Origin: Spisula solida
Lineage: Eukaryota; Mollusca; Bivalvia; Venerida; Mactridae
Length of the DNA: 64,000 nt
Direction: 5' to 3'
Assembly (NCBI GenBank): GCA_947247005.1
Contig: OX365957.1
Coordinates: forward strand, 12,806,817-12,870,816
Shown here: positions 27,201 through 42,200 of the stretch, in pieces
Numbering within the stretch: the first letter of the stretch is position 1
How the letters are laid out: each line of letters starts with the position of its first letter
Translations under genes and position numbers: made by a program
Notes under the pieces: generated by a model
The model's input: only the letters and a program-made list of their open reading frames with translations
What the model was told of the DNA's origin: nothing
Databases searched by the model: none

Positions 27201-30200
27201 TTACCTTGATGAAATGCCATAAAACGGTAAAATAAATACAAAGTGTTTGATAAATGTGTATTTTTTTGTTTTGACCAGACAAGTATAATTATACCATACA
27301 TGGCCATGAATTGTGCCTTCTGGTACTGTTTAATATTATTGTTGAAATGATGTTGTCTAAATCATTGCCATTTTGTGTAGAACTATTTTATATGTATGTA
27401 AATTTTCCCCTTTACGTTCTCAAAGTTGCTCAAAATTTTATTGAACACTCAAATTATATGGAGATATTTGGATATTTCAGGCCCGGTGAGCTTTGGGAGA
27501 TGATCAAATCACCGGAAACATTTAGTGCAACTAACAGCCAGGCAGAATGGAGAAACTTCAATTTACAGCATAAAGATATTGTGAAATCGGGATTGACGGC
27601 AACAAATGGAGCGATAAATGATGTCCAGTCTGAAACTGACGGTTTTATCGTTGACCTTACACCACCTGCGATCGAGTATATAAATGATGGGTTAAATGCT
27701 GGTACAGATATCAACTTTCAGGTTTGTTGCAAGCTGATGATTATATGGTGGGGAGTTACAAATAATGTCAAAACCCACATGCATTTTATTCTGTATATTT
27801 ATTCTAAATACTGATCGATCAAATTAATTGTTGATGATAGTGTGTTCCGACCTGTTCAATAAAGTATTACTCCTAATACATATTTGAATTTTATATTAGA
27901 ATTCCAGTTTCTGAAGCTTATATGTGTGCATTGTAATTCTACCTGTTCTAAAAACATGACAAGCTATTTTGACATTACTGAAATACTGCACAACGTTCAC
28001 TTATAATGACAATCAGTGTACACTACATGCTAAGGCAGGTTTTTATTTCATTACATTATTTTCAATCATATATTCCACACGAGAACAAATTGCCACAATT
28101 CATGTTTGCTGAACAATGAATATAAATGTAATTATTCGTGGAATTGAAGGGCATTAACTCCCCAGCATCAATTTCGTCATTAATAGCAGTTGCAAAATAG
28201 TGTACATTTTGTAGGTCCCAAAAAAAGTTACTAAGAACTCCAGGTTTATCCCGCATGTTTTAGATATGCAAGTAGTAGATTGAGCTTGGTTGTTTCATTG
28301 TGTTTATTCTTACCTACATGTACATCTTAGTTTATCAACTGTAATTTTGTATTTCAGTATAACATATCCACACTGTTGGTGAATTTTAAGTTCCTTGATC
28401 CTGAATCAGGCATAGAAAGCATCAAACTGCAAGTTCATGAGCTCCAACAGGGCGTCCAACATGCGATATTTCCAGGTAAATACAAATGTATTAATAAGGT
28501 TAGTGTACTTTTCGAATACCATACTGGATAGCGTAGTGGTAGATTCTGTGCTTTGTGTGAGTACGGTCGCAGGTTCGATCCATGACCGTGCAATGCCAAA
28601 AACGAATCCAAATTAATCCAGAAATAACGATGCTTTAGAGGGAAATAATATATACAGTGTCTGGTTCTCATACTAATCGTGGCTATGGATACCACAAAAA
28701 TGGGGAATCGAGAGTGAATAAAATAAGTTTTAAGAACATATTTAACAATTGACCAAAGATAAATAGACTCTAAACCGTTTTCCGGGAAAACCGGGCTTAG
28801 TGATATTGGGACTGTATAATCAACATACTTACGAACGTTCGTTTTGTACGAATTGTGTACAAACTTCGTACGAACGTATTAAGCGTTTTATAAATATTTT
28901 CGTACGAACGGAGACGCCAAGAATTCGTAATAACGCAGCCAAAAGCTACGAATGGTTAGAGGCACTCCTAACGTTCATTAATATGGCTGCAATTAAGTAA
29001 TAGGGTTAAGAAAGACACTCAAATGAGACAAAATGCATGCTCTTTGATTTAAGCAGGTACGAGCTGCCTTGTGCGCATGCGCGAAATTTCAAAATCGTAT
29101 TAGATAAGAACAAACATGAATTTTGTTTCAATGATTGCATATGAATGTTGATTAATGAAAATAAACAAAATATTATCGCACAAATTAGATATTTTTAACT
29201 TTTTATTTTTTGCCTGTATGAAAAAGTGGGTGGGGAACGGCAAAATTGTGAATAATATGGGTTCGCAATAAGTCCCTACAATTGTTCAAATGCATATGCT
29301 TATATATAATATGTAGTGCATGGTTAAGTTATAAGAGGTAGCCACACTTTGAAATATTTTTAAGAAAAAATTATATCATTACAATATGCAAATTAGGTTA
29401 ATTTTATGCAAATTTATTCATAATTAGTGCTTTTTATGCACAGCTCCCAAAAAAGGCTGGTGACCCCTATTTTTTATTTGACTAAACTGGTGTTCTATTT
29501 GATACTAAACTTAGGGCCAATTTTAAATCATTTTCGATCGTTGGGTATTTTTTGACGTTCATTTGAAATCATTTGAAAATCACACTTTTTAGCAAGTGGG
29601 TGGGGTAACTATTTACCATGTTCAAATACTGAATTTGTTCACCAGGCAGCTGGAATTGTGACTAATGTCAATAGGAATGACCATTGAACACACAAAATAT
29701 CATGCATTGCTTAAAAGTGGTTTCATACAGTAATAATCTTAAAAAGAACATAATGGTGCCATAAATGCAGGAAATAGATAAAATGACCAAAATACAATGG
29801 TAGGTCATTAGAAAGCCATGTATGTCGAAAACGAGCCTGGTGACATATCATTTTTATGATTTCAATGTTGTTCTAGAAGACTGTTCTGTCATTTTAAGAT
29901 GTTTCAAGGAAAATTCGATCGTTAGATAAAAGGTGCGCGTACCTCCTTAAGTACTAAAGTATTGAATAATATACAAATGTAGTATATCTCTTAGGTTTAT
30001 TTGTTCTCATGAAATACGTTGAAATAACATCTGTCGTTGCTACGGTGATCAATTTCTGACAAGTACATTTTGTACAAGAAACGTACATTTTTTTCTTTTC
30101 ATGAAGGTCATTATAATTATGTTGATGTGTAAATGGGAGAGAATCTCAAAATACTATCTCGAGAGAATTCAACTGTATCATCTTCTTGAATAAAAGAATT

Positions 30201-33200
30201 GGGGAAAAGATATGGAATTTAATGCATGTTGCATTGTTACTACATGTACGAACCGATGAAGACATAAATAACAAAGTCGCGTAGTGTTTTAGTTAATTTA
30301 TTACTTTCATAATAAATCGCTAATATCCAAAACTGGTTATACAATGTAGTTGGTATTTTCATTAGTCACTTCTCAAAATGCAATATAAAAGCAAGTCTCA
30401 ATCTTAACTCAAACGAATCTCAAAATGAATCTGATACCCTGGTTGATGCTGCATTGTATATGTTATTTCATATCTACGTCGCAGTTTTCAGCCCCCTAAC
30501 ACAGATGTTGTATTGTTTAGACCCATCGCCAACTGCTAACTTATTGAAATATGATGTTATGGTTAATATAGTGCAAGTTATAACAACCTGTCAAACTAAC
30601 CAATAACTTAACATTAAACTTAGATGGTTGTGGAAGTTTCCATTGTCTTCACATAAAGTATTGCCAAAAGATCCAAATATGGTAAATGTCAATTTGTACT
30701 TGAATGAGCTCTAACTATAACCAATGCATGTACATGTATACTACATGTATGACCGATATACACTATATCCACATAATATAATTTTGTATTAGTATTATTA
30801 TTATAATTAACTTAAATTATACACTTCATCACTATACTGGTCAAATACACGAGTAAATAAGAGACTGTTCCCTAATATATGCATACTCAAAAAGATTATA
30901 TTGAGTCAGACAGGGAAGGCAGCACTCAACTCAGCCAGCAGAGCACAGAAAACATTAAAAACACACAAAGCACAATGCCCAACTGAACCCACCGAGCACA
31001 GTAAATATAAAACACATACAGACACAATGCCCAACTAAACAAGCGCAGATCCGCCCAAGTCCAAGCTGTCGAAAAGTATAATAAATTATAACTAGCTGAA
31101 TGACCCAGTTTCCACAGCAAAGGGACAATAATGCCTAGTTTTAGCTGTCAGAAAGCTGTTTAAAAGCTAAATAGAAAAGATTCAGCAAACAAAAGGCGGA
31201 ATGCCTACGCTGAATGACCTAGTTACAGCAGTAAAACTGCTCAACTACATAGTTTTAGCAGTCTTTAGTCTCAAAAGTTAAAAAACAGTATTAAAACATT
31301 AAAAGGCCCGTATAGTCGGATGACCTACTTTCATTTAGTAAAATGACGTAATTGAAAAAATCGAGATATGACGTAATGAACAAGTCATTAAGAATTACAA
31401 GCAATACAGAAGTCCCCTACCGGTTTAAAGCCATTTTCAATGTGTCAATTCCCGTCAGAACCAAAACTGACGGACTAATGGCAAACGAATAGTCCCCTCC
31501 GGTCAAAAACTGACATGGGACTTACAACTACGTTAAATGACCTCAGGGGACAAAACTTAACTACGTTAAATGACCTCAGGGGACAAAACACTACATCCAT
31601 AACTCCACAGCTGTATAATACTTAATTAAGTAATTACATGTAATGATACATGTAGGCAGACAGATATGACATAACTACATGACCTAATTTGTACAAACAA
31701 ATAAACAAGTAGTTTTGTCTGAGAATCTTGCAGAAATCACAAACCAATTCAATGTTAGAATGCTTTGAAACCTCCTCTTTCCAAGTTTTGTAATTTCATA
31801 TTTAAGGTACCAGAGACGATTGGCTTACTATTGATGAAGACAGCAATATGTATTCAGTTACTGACTTAGTTTTGACCGGAGGACACATGTATCATGTCAG
31901 GATGGCAGTTGGGAATGGCGCTGGGCTTATTTCAACTGTTGACACAAACGGGGTGCTTGTGGATGTCACACCACCAATGGTAAATTTCTTCTTAAAAAAA
32001 GTTGATGCTATTAAAACAAAGTCACAGTTAAATGGTTAATGTTGTTAGGTTAATGGTATAGCACAGATACTTTGACCTGTTCATTAACCATTTATTAGCA
32101 GTCTTTAACAGCTGAGCTGATATATTGTCTGTATCTATATCACCGGTTGTATGTTTTCATAAGCGGGGAGTATCACAAAGACGCTCGAGATATAAAACCA
32201 ACACAAATCTTAAGGACCGGTATTGCATGATTTTCTCGCGGAAATTAATATATTAAACGCAAGAACCTTGTAATATATTCATGCATAAAGGTCAGGATCA
32301 GGTCAAATTATTCGTGCTATACCATACGTTGAGTTGCATCGAATGGTTTTGATTTATTATGTTTTGTTATTAAAACGGCTGGTATTTACCAAGAAAAACT
32401 GATACAGCAATGCAATAATATGATATAAGCATGTGGACTTCATATTAACGCAATGTGTTCTGTACAATACTAGGACATTACAAATACGCTGCAAATTTGT
32501 TATATACCTTCATACAAGTTGCCTTGTTTCAGATTACTTCTATTTACATTGTACAAGTAGTATGTATTATGTTTATTCAATATATCTATAGATGCATACA
32601 TTGTATGTCGGAGTATTAAGAGGAATGGAAGAGAATGTAGATGGGTTTGTTTGGCAATCTGATCATAACGGAATCAAAGTATCATGGATGTCTAATGACC
32701 CTGAATCGGGACTAAGTGCAGTTCAACTTTCTGTGGGAACATCATCAGGTAATACTGCTATCACACGAATCAGTCAGAATTGGCCCGAATGTGTCGGAAT
32801 GAAGATTCTAAATAATAATGGGAATTAACCAAAATTATAACAGCTTAGTCGAAATGCCGTATACTTCGAATACAATTGGAATATACTTCGAATACTATTT
32901 GAATACAATTTTTTTCAGTTTTCCTGTCTATGTCAAATTATTACATGACTTGACATCAACATATTTTTCGAAATACTTTTTAGCAAATAAAGTACTGTGC
33001 TAATTATGTCACGTGATGAGGGTGACGAAAGAAAGTGGAACGAACTTTCATTGCGTTTTGTTGTATAAGGTTGTGGTGAGACTGAGCTGTAGTGATTGTA
33101 TGATATCAATTCAAGGTTTTACATATAAATACACATGGTTAGGAAAAGAGAACAATTGTTCTGAAGCGATTATTGAAAGATACCCATTCTCATACATTTG

Positions 33201-36200
33201 TAATTGTGCATGTATATGTGCATGTATATGCATGCTTTATTTTACAATTGATCAAACTACAATGTGAGGATAAGTGTTTATGATTTATTGACTTTCGTTT
33301 AATTAGTAAATAGAGTATCCATGAACATTTTCTTATTATCTTCCCCCTGTAGGTGGTACAGATGTTATGAACTGGACACAAATAGGTGTTGTTGATACTA
33401 ACACATATCTACCTGTTAGCTTGTCGGATACTGACCTGTCACTAAACGACCCTATTTACTATGTTGCTGTTCGAGTTAAAAATGGTGCTGGATTATGGAG
33501 CAATGAGGTGGTGTCTACACCAATAATAGTTGTACCTGAAGATGTTACAGGTGTGTATGTGAATGAATGTTTCTATTGAAGCTTAGCCTTTAGTTTATCC
33601 ATATACTGTTAACATTTGGCAATGTCTCTGGATAACCAAGTGACCTTTATATTGCAGAGGTATTTTACCAATATTAGTACCATTATGCTTCAGATATCAA
33701 TTTCCAATTCTATTGGCATTGTTGAAATCATTCAGCATTGCCAGTTGTACATAGTGTAATAGACTATTCGGTAATTCCAGATTTCCAATTAAAATATATT
33801 TAGTATTTTAGCAGTGCTATAGACATACTAATATACAGGTTGTAGTCAATGTCGTTCAACACAATCTTAAGTTCCGAAGTCACATAAATACTTTATTAAA
33901 ATATTATTTTTTACAGGAATAAGTTACGATGGGCCTTACGATGATTTGGAGAATGATGTGGATTACCAAGCAGATGGTCATACCGCAACAATCAAGTTCT
34001 TCGACTTTGAGAGTAGTTTGCACGGCCTTAGAGGCTATGACTGGGCAATAGGTACATCGCCCGGGGGAGAAGATGTTCAACCTTATATACAGTACGGAAT
34101 ACATCATGAGGAAATGTATGACGATAACGACCACGGTATGTTTGTCCATCCACAGCAATCAAAGTGTGTGTAGTTAAATTCCATATACACTCACCATTAC
34201 ACATCTGTTTCTCTGTATATTGGTATTATTAAATACTGTACATGTACTAAAAATTCGAAGCCATACAGAAACGATGGCACCACCTAGCCTCTCATGCAAC
34301 AAACAGGCACAGAATGTACTTTCTGTTTCTTCCAAAAATAGTTCAAATACGTCTATATACTGCTCTCAAAATGAATGACAAACTGCATTGTTTCTTAGAA
34401 TAGCTTATTATCATTTATAGTCCGACACGCCCACTGATTCCATTCAAAAAGTGTACATTATTTTCGTAAGCGGACACTTTTGTGAGCTATAAGAAAACTG
34501 TTTCACAAAATAATTGCCATAAATGGTCAATTTGAAGAAAACTATGACAAATATGTGTAACAGTTAAATAAACGACTTAGTAACTGATTGCCTAAAGCAT
34601 AAAACACAGAGCTAGGAAATTGTATAAACACACAGTATGGATTAATATGCTGCATTACTGTAAAAAACATCAAGTTTGTGGTGTTTAATTTTATTCAATG
34701 TCTTGGTTGAACTATATCATAAAATTAAATCCTCACACTTTATCTACACCCAAACAATTGTACAACAATGGCTTTTTTATAATCCCCAGAGTAATACTAC
34801 TCTAAATTGAATGATTTTACAGTATTAATTATCAAGCAATTGAAACAGAACTAGAAACCATTTGTAAGCTTAAAAGATATATTGTGTAAATTGACAATCA
34901 ATTGCAAGAAACCTGAATTATATACATCAACCAATTAGTGGCTACAACTTTTTTTCCATGTTTTCATGAGCATTGGTGATGACACTAAGTATCACTTTAA
35001 TATTACATTATATCAATAAATATATCCGTGTCAAAAATGTATGTTTAAACTAGAAAATATGTCATTTGTTAAGGATCATATCATTTTGTGTACAAGTAGG
35101 TTTTTTTCAAGTATAAAGCAAATACATTTTGTGACGACAAACAACAAATTATCCTCGGCTTTGCCTCAGACAATTATGTTCTTTGTCCTCACAAAGCTGT
35201 ACAATAACCCTTGTAAGAAGACACTTTTGACGAATAACTAGTACTATATCTATTACAAAGAGACGTAATTGTTAATGATAACTATACTGAAATGTCTTTA
35301 ATATCATGTTTTGAAATTACGAATCTTTATAAAATTATTCAAATTCAATAACAAATCGAATACAACTTTCGAAATTTATTATTTATATCACAGACATGAT
35401 TTGGGAAACTCATTCCCTTCTTCAATGTGATTTATATACTCTACAAATACTATGAAGCCACCATAAATTGAGTGTGGCTGAAGAATCATCTGATAAATAT
35501 ACAATCATACCTTTTCAACAGGATATTCCTCATCTGGCTTGGCACACATGTCCATCGATCTAGATCCATCAACTGCTTATTACACAACGCTTCGTGTTAT
35601 AACTAATGCTGGCAATGTTCTACAAGCTACAACTGATGGTGTAATGATTGACACAACACCACCCTATGCTACTATAAACAGGCAAGTGATATGACTAGTA
35701 TCTTTGATTTATCATAGTATAACCCCTCATTTTTTGTAATGTTAATTTCTCATAGGGAATATTTTTCTTGCAACGTCCATGGGACCATGTAACTGAACAT
35801 CGTTTACTGTCACATGATGGTAGTAAATCTTTATCATTTCGGCCTTGGGTAACAGTATTTTCCTCAGGCTGACCCACAAAGCTATGTGTTATTCATATAC
35901 TAGTATTTATATGGAAAAGTGAATATCTACTGTACGAATATTCAATTACAAATGTGTGTAGCTAAATGTAACATCTTACTGTTGTTATTTTGCCAATTAG
36001 GCAGGAAAAAATGGATGACACTATTATGACTGTATCAGTCGAACGCAATCAATCAACAAACGAAAACACTGTTGGTTTGTTGCATACATTATTTGTTGCG
36101 CTCCTTTTAACTACAATGTAATCTGAGAAAACCGAACACCTTCCAGACCACCTGATTTTTTTCGGATTTCACAAAAAGTTCGGTATTGGGAAACTACAAT

Positions 36201-39200
36201 TATTTTTATCTTGACTGTGTAGTAGTCGGACTTGATTGGTGTTGTTTGATAGCAGACACCAATGTATGCTTAACATGCGTCGGACATTTAACTAAGGTCT
36301 TTGAATAACGAATGCAATGGCAAACATACATTTTAATTACACCAATTGTATCTAAACTTGTATGTGCCTAGAAATGCCAATCCAGGGTCTATTTTGGTAA
36401 CATGGGTTGTGACGAATCGTTCCTGTTATGGTCCTTTAACAATTCATCACCGAGTCAGCATCTGCTGCGAAATGTTGTGTAGAATAACATGAACTCTTGA
36501 TACGTCATCATACATGTATGGATGGTAGTACATGTTGTATACATCTCCATGAGAATATAAACCTTTTTGTTCATGTATACTGAACACCTAGGTAGGGTAT
36601 GACTGATAACATTTTTATATCGTGACCTGGTGCCAATCCCGTGACCTCCGTACTTTACAAAAACGCTCTAGAAACACTAGGTTATCGGAGAGTTATCTTT
36701 GGAAATCATTACATCTTTTACCTTAGTGTTAAGATTAATAGTATGATATTATTTACATCCAGAATTGGCTCTGTTGATGCACAGGAACAGGTAGAAACAG
36801 TATACCAGATTGATAACTGGGTTACTGCAGAATGGTTGTATGGTGACGATGAGCTACTGAATGATGAAGTTAATGATAACATCAAATCTACTGCACTTTC
36901 TGTCGGTACTTACCCATACAGTGAGGATTCTTATTCAATGATATACGTAAATGTGACACCAGTTTTCACAGGGGATATTACCGAAGGAAAGATCAGAATC
37001 AGTCAAAAAGGTATGTTTCTTTTGTATTCATTTGATTGCTTGCCTAATTTTACCTTTTGTCTGGACCTTTTTCTTGGCAAGATATAGTTTGCGTTAAATG
37101 TTCACTTCGTCAAACAATACATGCCATCCGTATGAGATGCGACTCACTGTTTGTTAAAATATAGATAGAGAATATGGATCGATTAAAGCAAAAATATATT
37201 AACTAACTTTTGAGAACTGACGTGTCCTAGTTCATTAGGGTACTCATAGAAGATTAATTATTATTTACAACCATTAAGATCAATATACACAATTTGAATC
37301 TCTACAACATCATGTCAATCTATTGTGTAAGGTTGATACATGTACTCCTGCAATAGTTGTGACGAAAAAGATAATAATTTTATCAGTTTATTGATGTTCT
37401 ACATGTACATGTATGAAATGAACTAGCTGCTTATGTTCACATTAAGGAGGCAGTTTGTTTGAATTTAAGACATACCGTTTAATTTTACAATTCTCAAAAC
37501 AAGTGTTTATGCTTATTTATGATTTATTTATTTAATCATAGGAAAGCCAAACATTGTATCATTGAAGATTCAAAACAAAGCAAACCTTGAAACAGCTGTG
37601 TTTTCTGCTGCTGTTGTACAAGACGAAACAGAACCGGATGCTGGGACAATAATGTGTCCGTCTTTTGTTCAGGTATTTGACATCGCTAGGTTAGATTTGT
37701 GTTATACATATATTCGAAATAATTATGTTCACTTTAAATTTATAGAGTTGTAACTGTAACATGTCAATTACAATAACGTTAATTTAATTAAGGCATATAC
37801 CATATACGTTGGTTTCCAAATACTCTTAACATTTTCACAAACCTATTTACATACTCTAAGGTATCATATATAACATAAGGTATATCTATTACAAATAAAT
37901 ACACATTCTAGAAGTACATAAAATAATAAAATAAAAAGTCAATCGTATACATACAGGTTTTATTCTGTTTCAGAGTCATTCTCCAATCGAATGTTCCTGG
38001 TTTGGATTTACAGATGATGAAAGTGAAATCGTTGAATATCGCATTGAGTTTGGCTCACAGCAAGGTTTCAATGACATCAATGAAGCTGTTTACCTTCCTC
38101 AAAACCATTCATCATACATTGCCCATGGTAATGGCGTTACATATATTACAGTGAATATATATCAATTTGTTATATCCATTGGCATGTGATATGTATGCAT
38201 GCATACAGACATCTTATTTTTGTTGAACACACTGTATGACTGTAAATAAAGCATAATTATATCCATGACTATTTACATGTATGCTTTATGGTAGAGTTCT
38301 CCCCTGGACGTTTGCGTCTGATGAAACTGCCAGTTTCAAATCAGTTATTCAAAAAAATTTGTTTTGTGCAATGTCCAGCTATTTGGTTATTGACATTAAA
38401 AACCAAGATACAAGTTTTAACCAGCTTCTTGTTCTGCCACGGTAGCAAATCTGTAAATGTACATTCTAAAAAAGTAAGCTGGTGTTTTATTTCACATGCA
38501 CAGTATGTAATATTTAAGAAAAAGTTCACATCACTCAGGGCCCTTTGGCATTATATGGACTGGCTAGTCAGCTCAAGTTGTGTATAAATTGGACCGAAGC
38601 GAAGCTGAGGTCCACATATACAACGCGGGCTGACTAGCCTGTCCATATAATCTCATTGGCCCCGAAGTGATGTGGACTATTTCTTATATTATACCGAACA
38701 TTCAATTTCAATATAATATTTTTCTAACGAGAACACATTAAATACATTTGGTTTTAATTCATGAACTCCGTACCATTATGGGAAGACCGAACATCTATAT
38801 TTGGTCTGCTTGCGTAGGCATATTCGCATAATAACTAAAGTTACAGCAGTTTTTGTAACTGGCTTAAATTCTGTTCTAAAAATAGAGCGTTCTGTGTCAC
38901 AGCCATAGTTACCTGCCGGTCTATATTATTTTGCCTATATTATTTTGCCGGTCAATATTTTATGATATTGACCGGCTGCTGTATTTGAAATATTTAAATC
39001 AGTCAGTCTTTCGCTTGATATATTGACTGTTTGGAATAACAAAAAAACAGTTGAATGAAATTAGGGTGAGGTACAATATGTATACGCAATGTATAGTCCG
39101 CACAGGATAATGTGATATTTACAAACATGAATCGGTTTGGTCAACTGTAGCAAAGTTGGTTTGACAAATCACTAAAATAAACAGATAAGGTATGTAATAT

Positions 39201-42200
39201 ACTCACAGACATAATAGATAACTCGTGCACATAACTGTAATCCACCTTTGTGGAATATATCAAATTTGTCCAAATTATCCTGGTCGCACTATACCTCATA
39301 AACAGTAGTTCACAAACACATTTCTTGTCGCATGTAGTAGTCAACGTGATTGTGTACGTGTTTTGGAATGAAGAAGAACCATTGGCAGAAAGGCCTACAT
39401 TAATGGAAAAACCATCACCTTATAATACCGTAGCTATTTTCCAATGAACTAACACATGCCAAAGCCATATAGTAGTCATAATCACAGAAGCCCAAACATT
39501 ATATCTAAAGGTATCGAGTATACAATAAAGGAATATGTATGTTTGTAACATTGGTGATTTATTACAGATATTACTAAAGACCACACTGATACGCTATATG
39601 TCACAATAACAGCTGTGAACAGTGTTGGCATGAAGAACAAGGCTTACTCTGAAGCCATCTTTGTCGATGATACACCACCAGTTCCAGGAGTGGTTGTGGA
39701 ATTATCAAGTTCATCTCAAATATATCCTCAAAATTCTACCAAAACAGTTGAAGTCAATAGAAGAGCATGTACGACAGAATCAGGTATAGTTTCGTTAATT
39801 ATAAAACCGTTTAAAAATCTTAATTTATTTTGATTGCTTGTTCCCTTGGAAAACGATCCACAGATTCATTTGGAGTTTAATCAATTTAACACTTCATCCA
39901 TCCATTTTATTTGCGAACATCACGTGAAACGACTATATTAAGTCAGACATGGAAGGCAATAGATACATGCGACCATTTTTTTTATTTAATGGCAACAGTC
40001 TTAAACATCGCTGTGATACAAAATGTTATACGTGTATGATTGACACTATATATGGATATGGTGTATTCATAAATGTAGGGTTAACGCATGCTTTTTCGGG
40101 CTATAACATCTGCGAAGTCCCGAGGGACAGTTGGTGCCGACGTCGCGAAAACAAACGTAACGTCATACCAGTTATTGTTATGCACGTCGACTTCCGGTAT
40201 CGGCAAATACCAAGAAAACATGGATACTGCGGGTTTGTTTAAATGTATAATTTAAATATTATAGAAAACTAATTAGTGTTTATTAGTACCTAGAAATAAA
40301 ATTGGAATAACTGTTCATATGAAGCTGTACAGCCTTTATAGTCGCCGGTGCGGCCCTGAAATAAGCATACGTAAAACTGGACGTTAACAGCGCGTGAATC
40401 TTTATGTTTACGGATGGTTTTCGTCCCGTTAACGTATGGGCAAAATCACCGTTTTTATGCTATAATGTATATGAGCCAGTCTCCAGGAAAACCTGCTATA
40501 ATGACATTATGTAATTACTACATGTATATGTAACAAGATTTTGATAAAGCTCTAAAATAAGGAAAAATACATATCTATTGATTCTATTTTAAGTAATTGA
40601 CCCATAAAGTACTATACCTTAGCTTTAAATTTTCCTATGAATTATGTCGAAAACACATACCTCGTTGCTATGGTGACCAATTTTAGAAAAGTACTCCGAT
40701 TGAGAAAAACGAGGATTTAGTTGTTTAAAACAGAAGTAGCCTTTCTCTGAATGAAAACAATTTCGATTTTGATATATATATTTAATGAGAAACATAATTA
40801 TAAAATTTGGTACTATTTTGAACAGTTTATGTCAAGAATTGATCAAATGGTGTAATAATGAAGTACTTATTTCAGTTACGTCGAATAACGTTTGAATGAC
40901 GTTTGCGACGTCACGCAAAAAGGGTCTGAATAGGGCCTCAACTAAACAGCTGTAACTTCCTTAAAAATCATGATATTAACAAAATGTCTTTTGCATTTTG
41001 CTTCATTAAGATTACTCTCTGGGATAATAAAAAATCTCAAAATCAAATGTGTTGTCAAAATAGCAGGTTTTCCTGGAGACTGGCTCATATCAAAGTTAAT
41101 CTTATCATAGAAGATCATGAGTATTTACGTAGTTCTCAATTAATGTGTTTCGATTGCATTTTGATTGCTTAATTACCATGACAGATTATCCCATTTACTT
41201 TCCACAGAATGTGAGTCAATTGATGAGATCTGTATCGAATCATTGGAGCGTCTAAGTATTGCATGGACCCTATTCAGTGACCCAGAATCAGAAATTACTG
41301 AGTGAGTTGATAGACTTAGCTGAATTTGTAGAGCTGAATGACCGTATAGAGTATAAAAATGTCTATGCATGATTAATATAAAATATTTGATAAATTATTT
41401 GCACTTCTTTCATTATTGAAATTAAAAAGTTTATATCTTCTATTAAATGTGTGTATACTATTGTTCAGTAAATAAATGTGTCTAAACAGACCATCGTTCT
41501 TTTGAAAATATAAATATGTTAAAGCGTGGTTTCTTTGCTATTACACACGTGCATAATTATATAACTACTACTTATACGTGTCGTCTGCATTAAAAATAAT
41601 CCGATTGGCATTTTATTAAAAACTCAGTTTTGATTGTTGTGTACAATTACATGAACTTGATTCATAAATCTTATTATTGAATCATAATTGATTGTTTATT
41701 TGAATGTTTAAAATATGTTCATTTGTCATATGGTTCGTTGTATATGAAAATAAAAACCGTGACTTTGCAGATATCAGATTGCTGTCGGAACAACACCGGG
41801 AGGTGGACAAGTGTTACCATACTTCTCAGTACTCAGGACATTAAATCAGTATACTATAACAGGACTTAACTTAAATGGACTTAGACAGGTACGATATCAT
41901 ATGACAGCCACTATGTAGTAATAAATACTGTATTATTGTAATATTGTTGTCTGCAAACACGTTCAATGGACACTCAATGATGCTAGCAAATACGGATCAA
42001 CAGTCAAACGACAATGAAAACTTGATTTCTTAATACATTATTTAAGAGAGGGAAAGCCCGGAAAAGTAAAGCAAATAAATACCAATAAGTTGTAGCATGT
42101 TTTCACACAACCAAACCAAAATTATCCGAATATCCTCTAGGGGTTATTTAAAAAGAAATTTTTGAATTACTTACATATCTAGGTACATATAGAACGTTCA

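Noticed and set aside
36001..36074. Possible extra exon reading QEKMDDTIMTVSVERNQSTN
   Set aside because: It has a good acceptor, but its only donor leaves phase 1 while exon 27 needs phase 2; exon 26 joins exon 27 directly.
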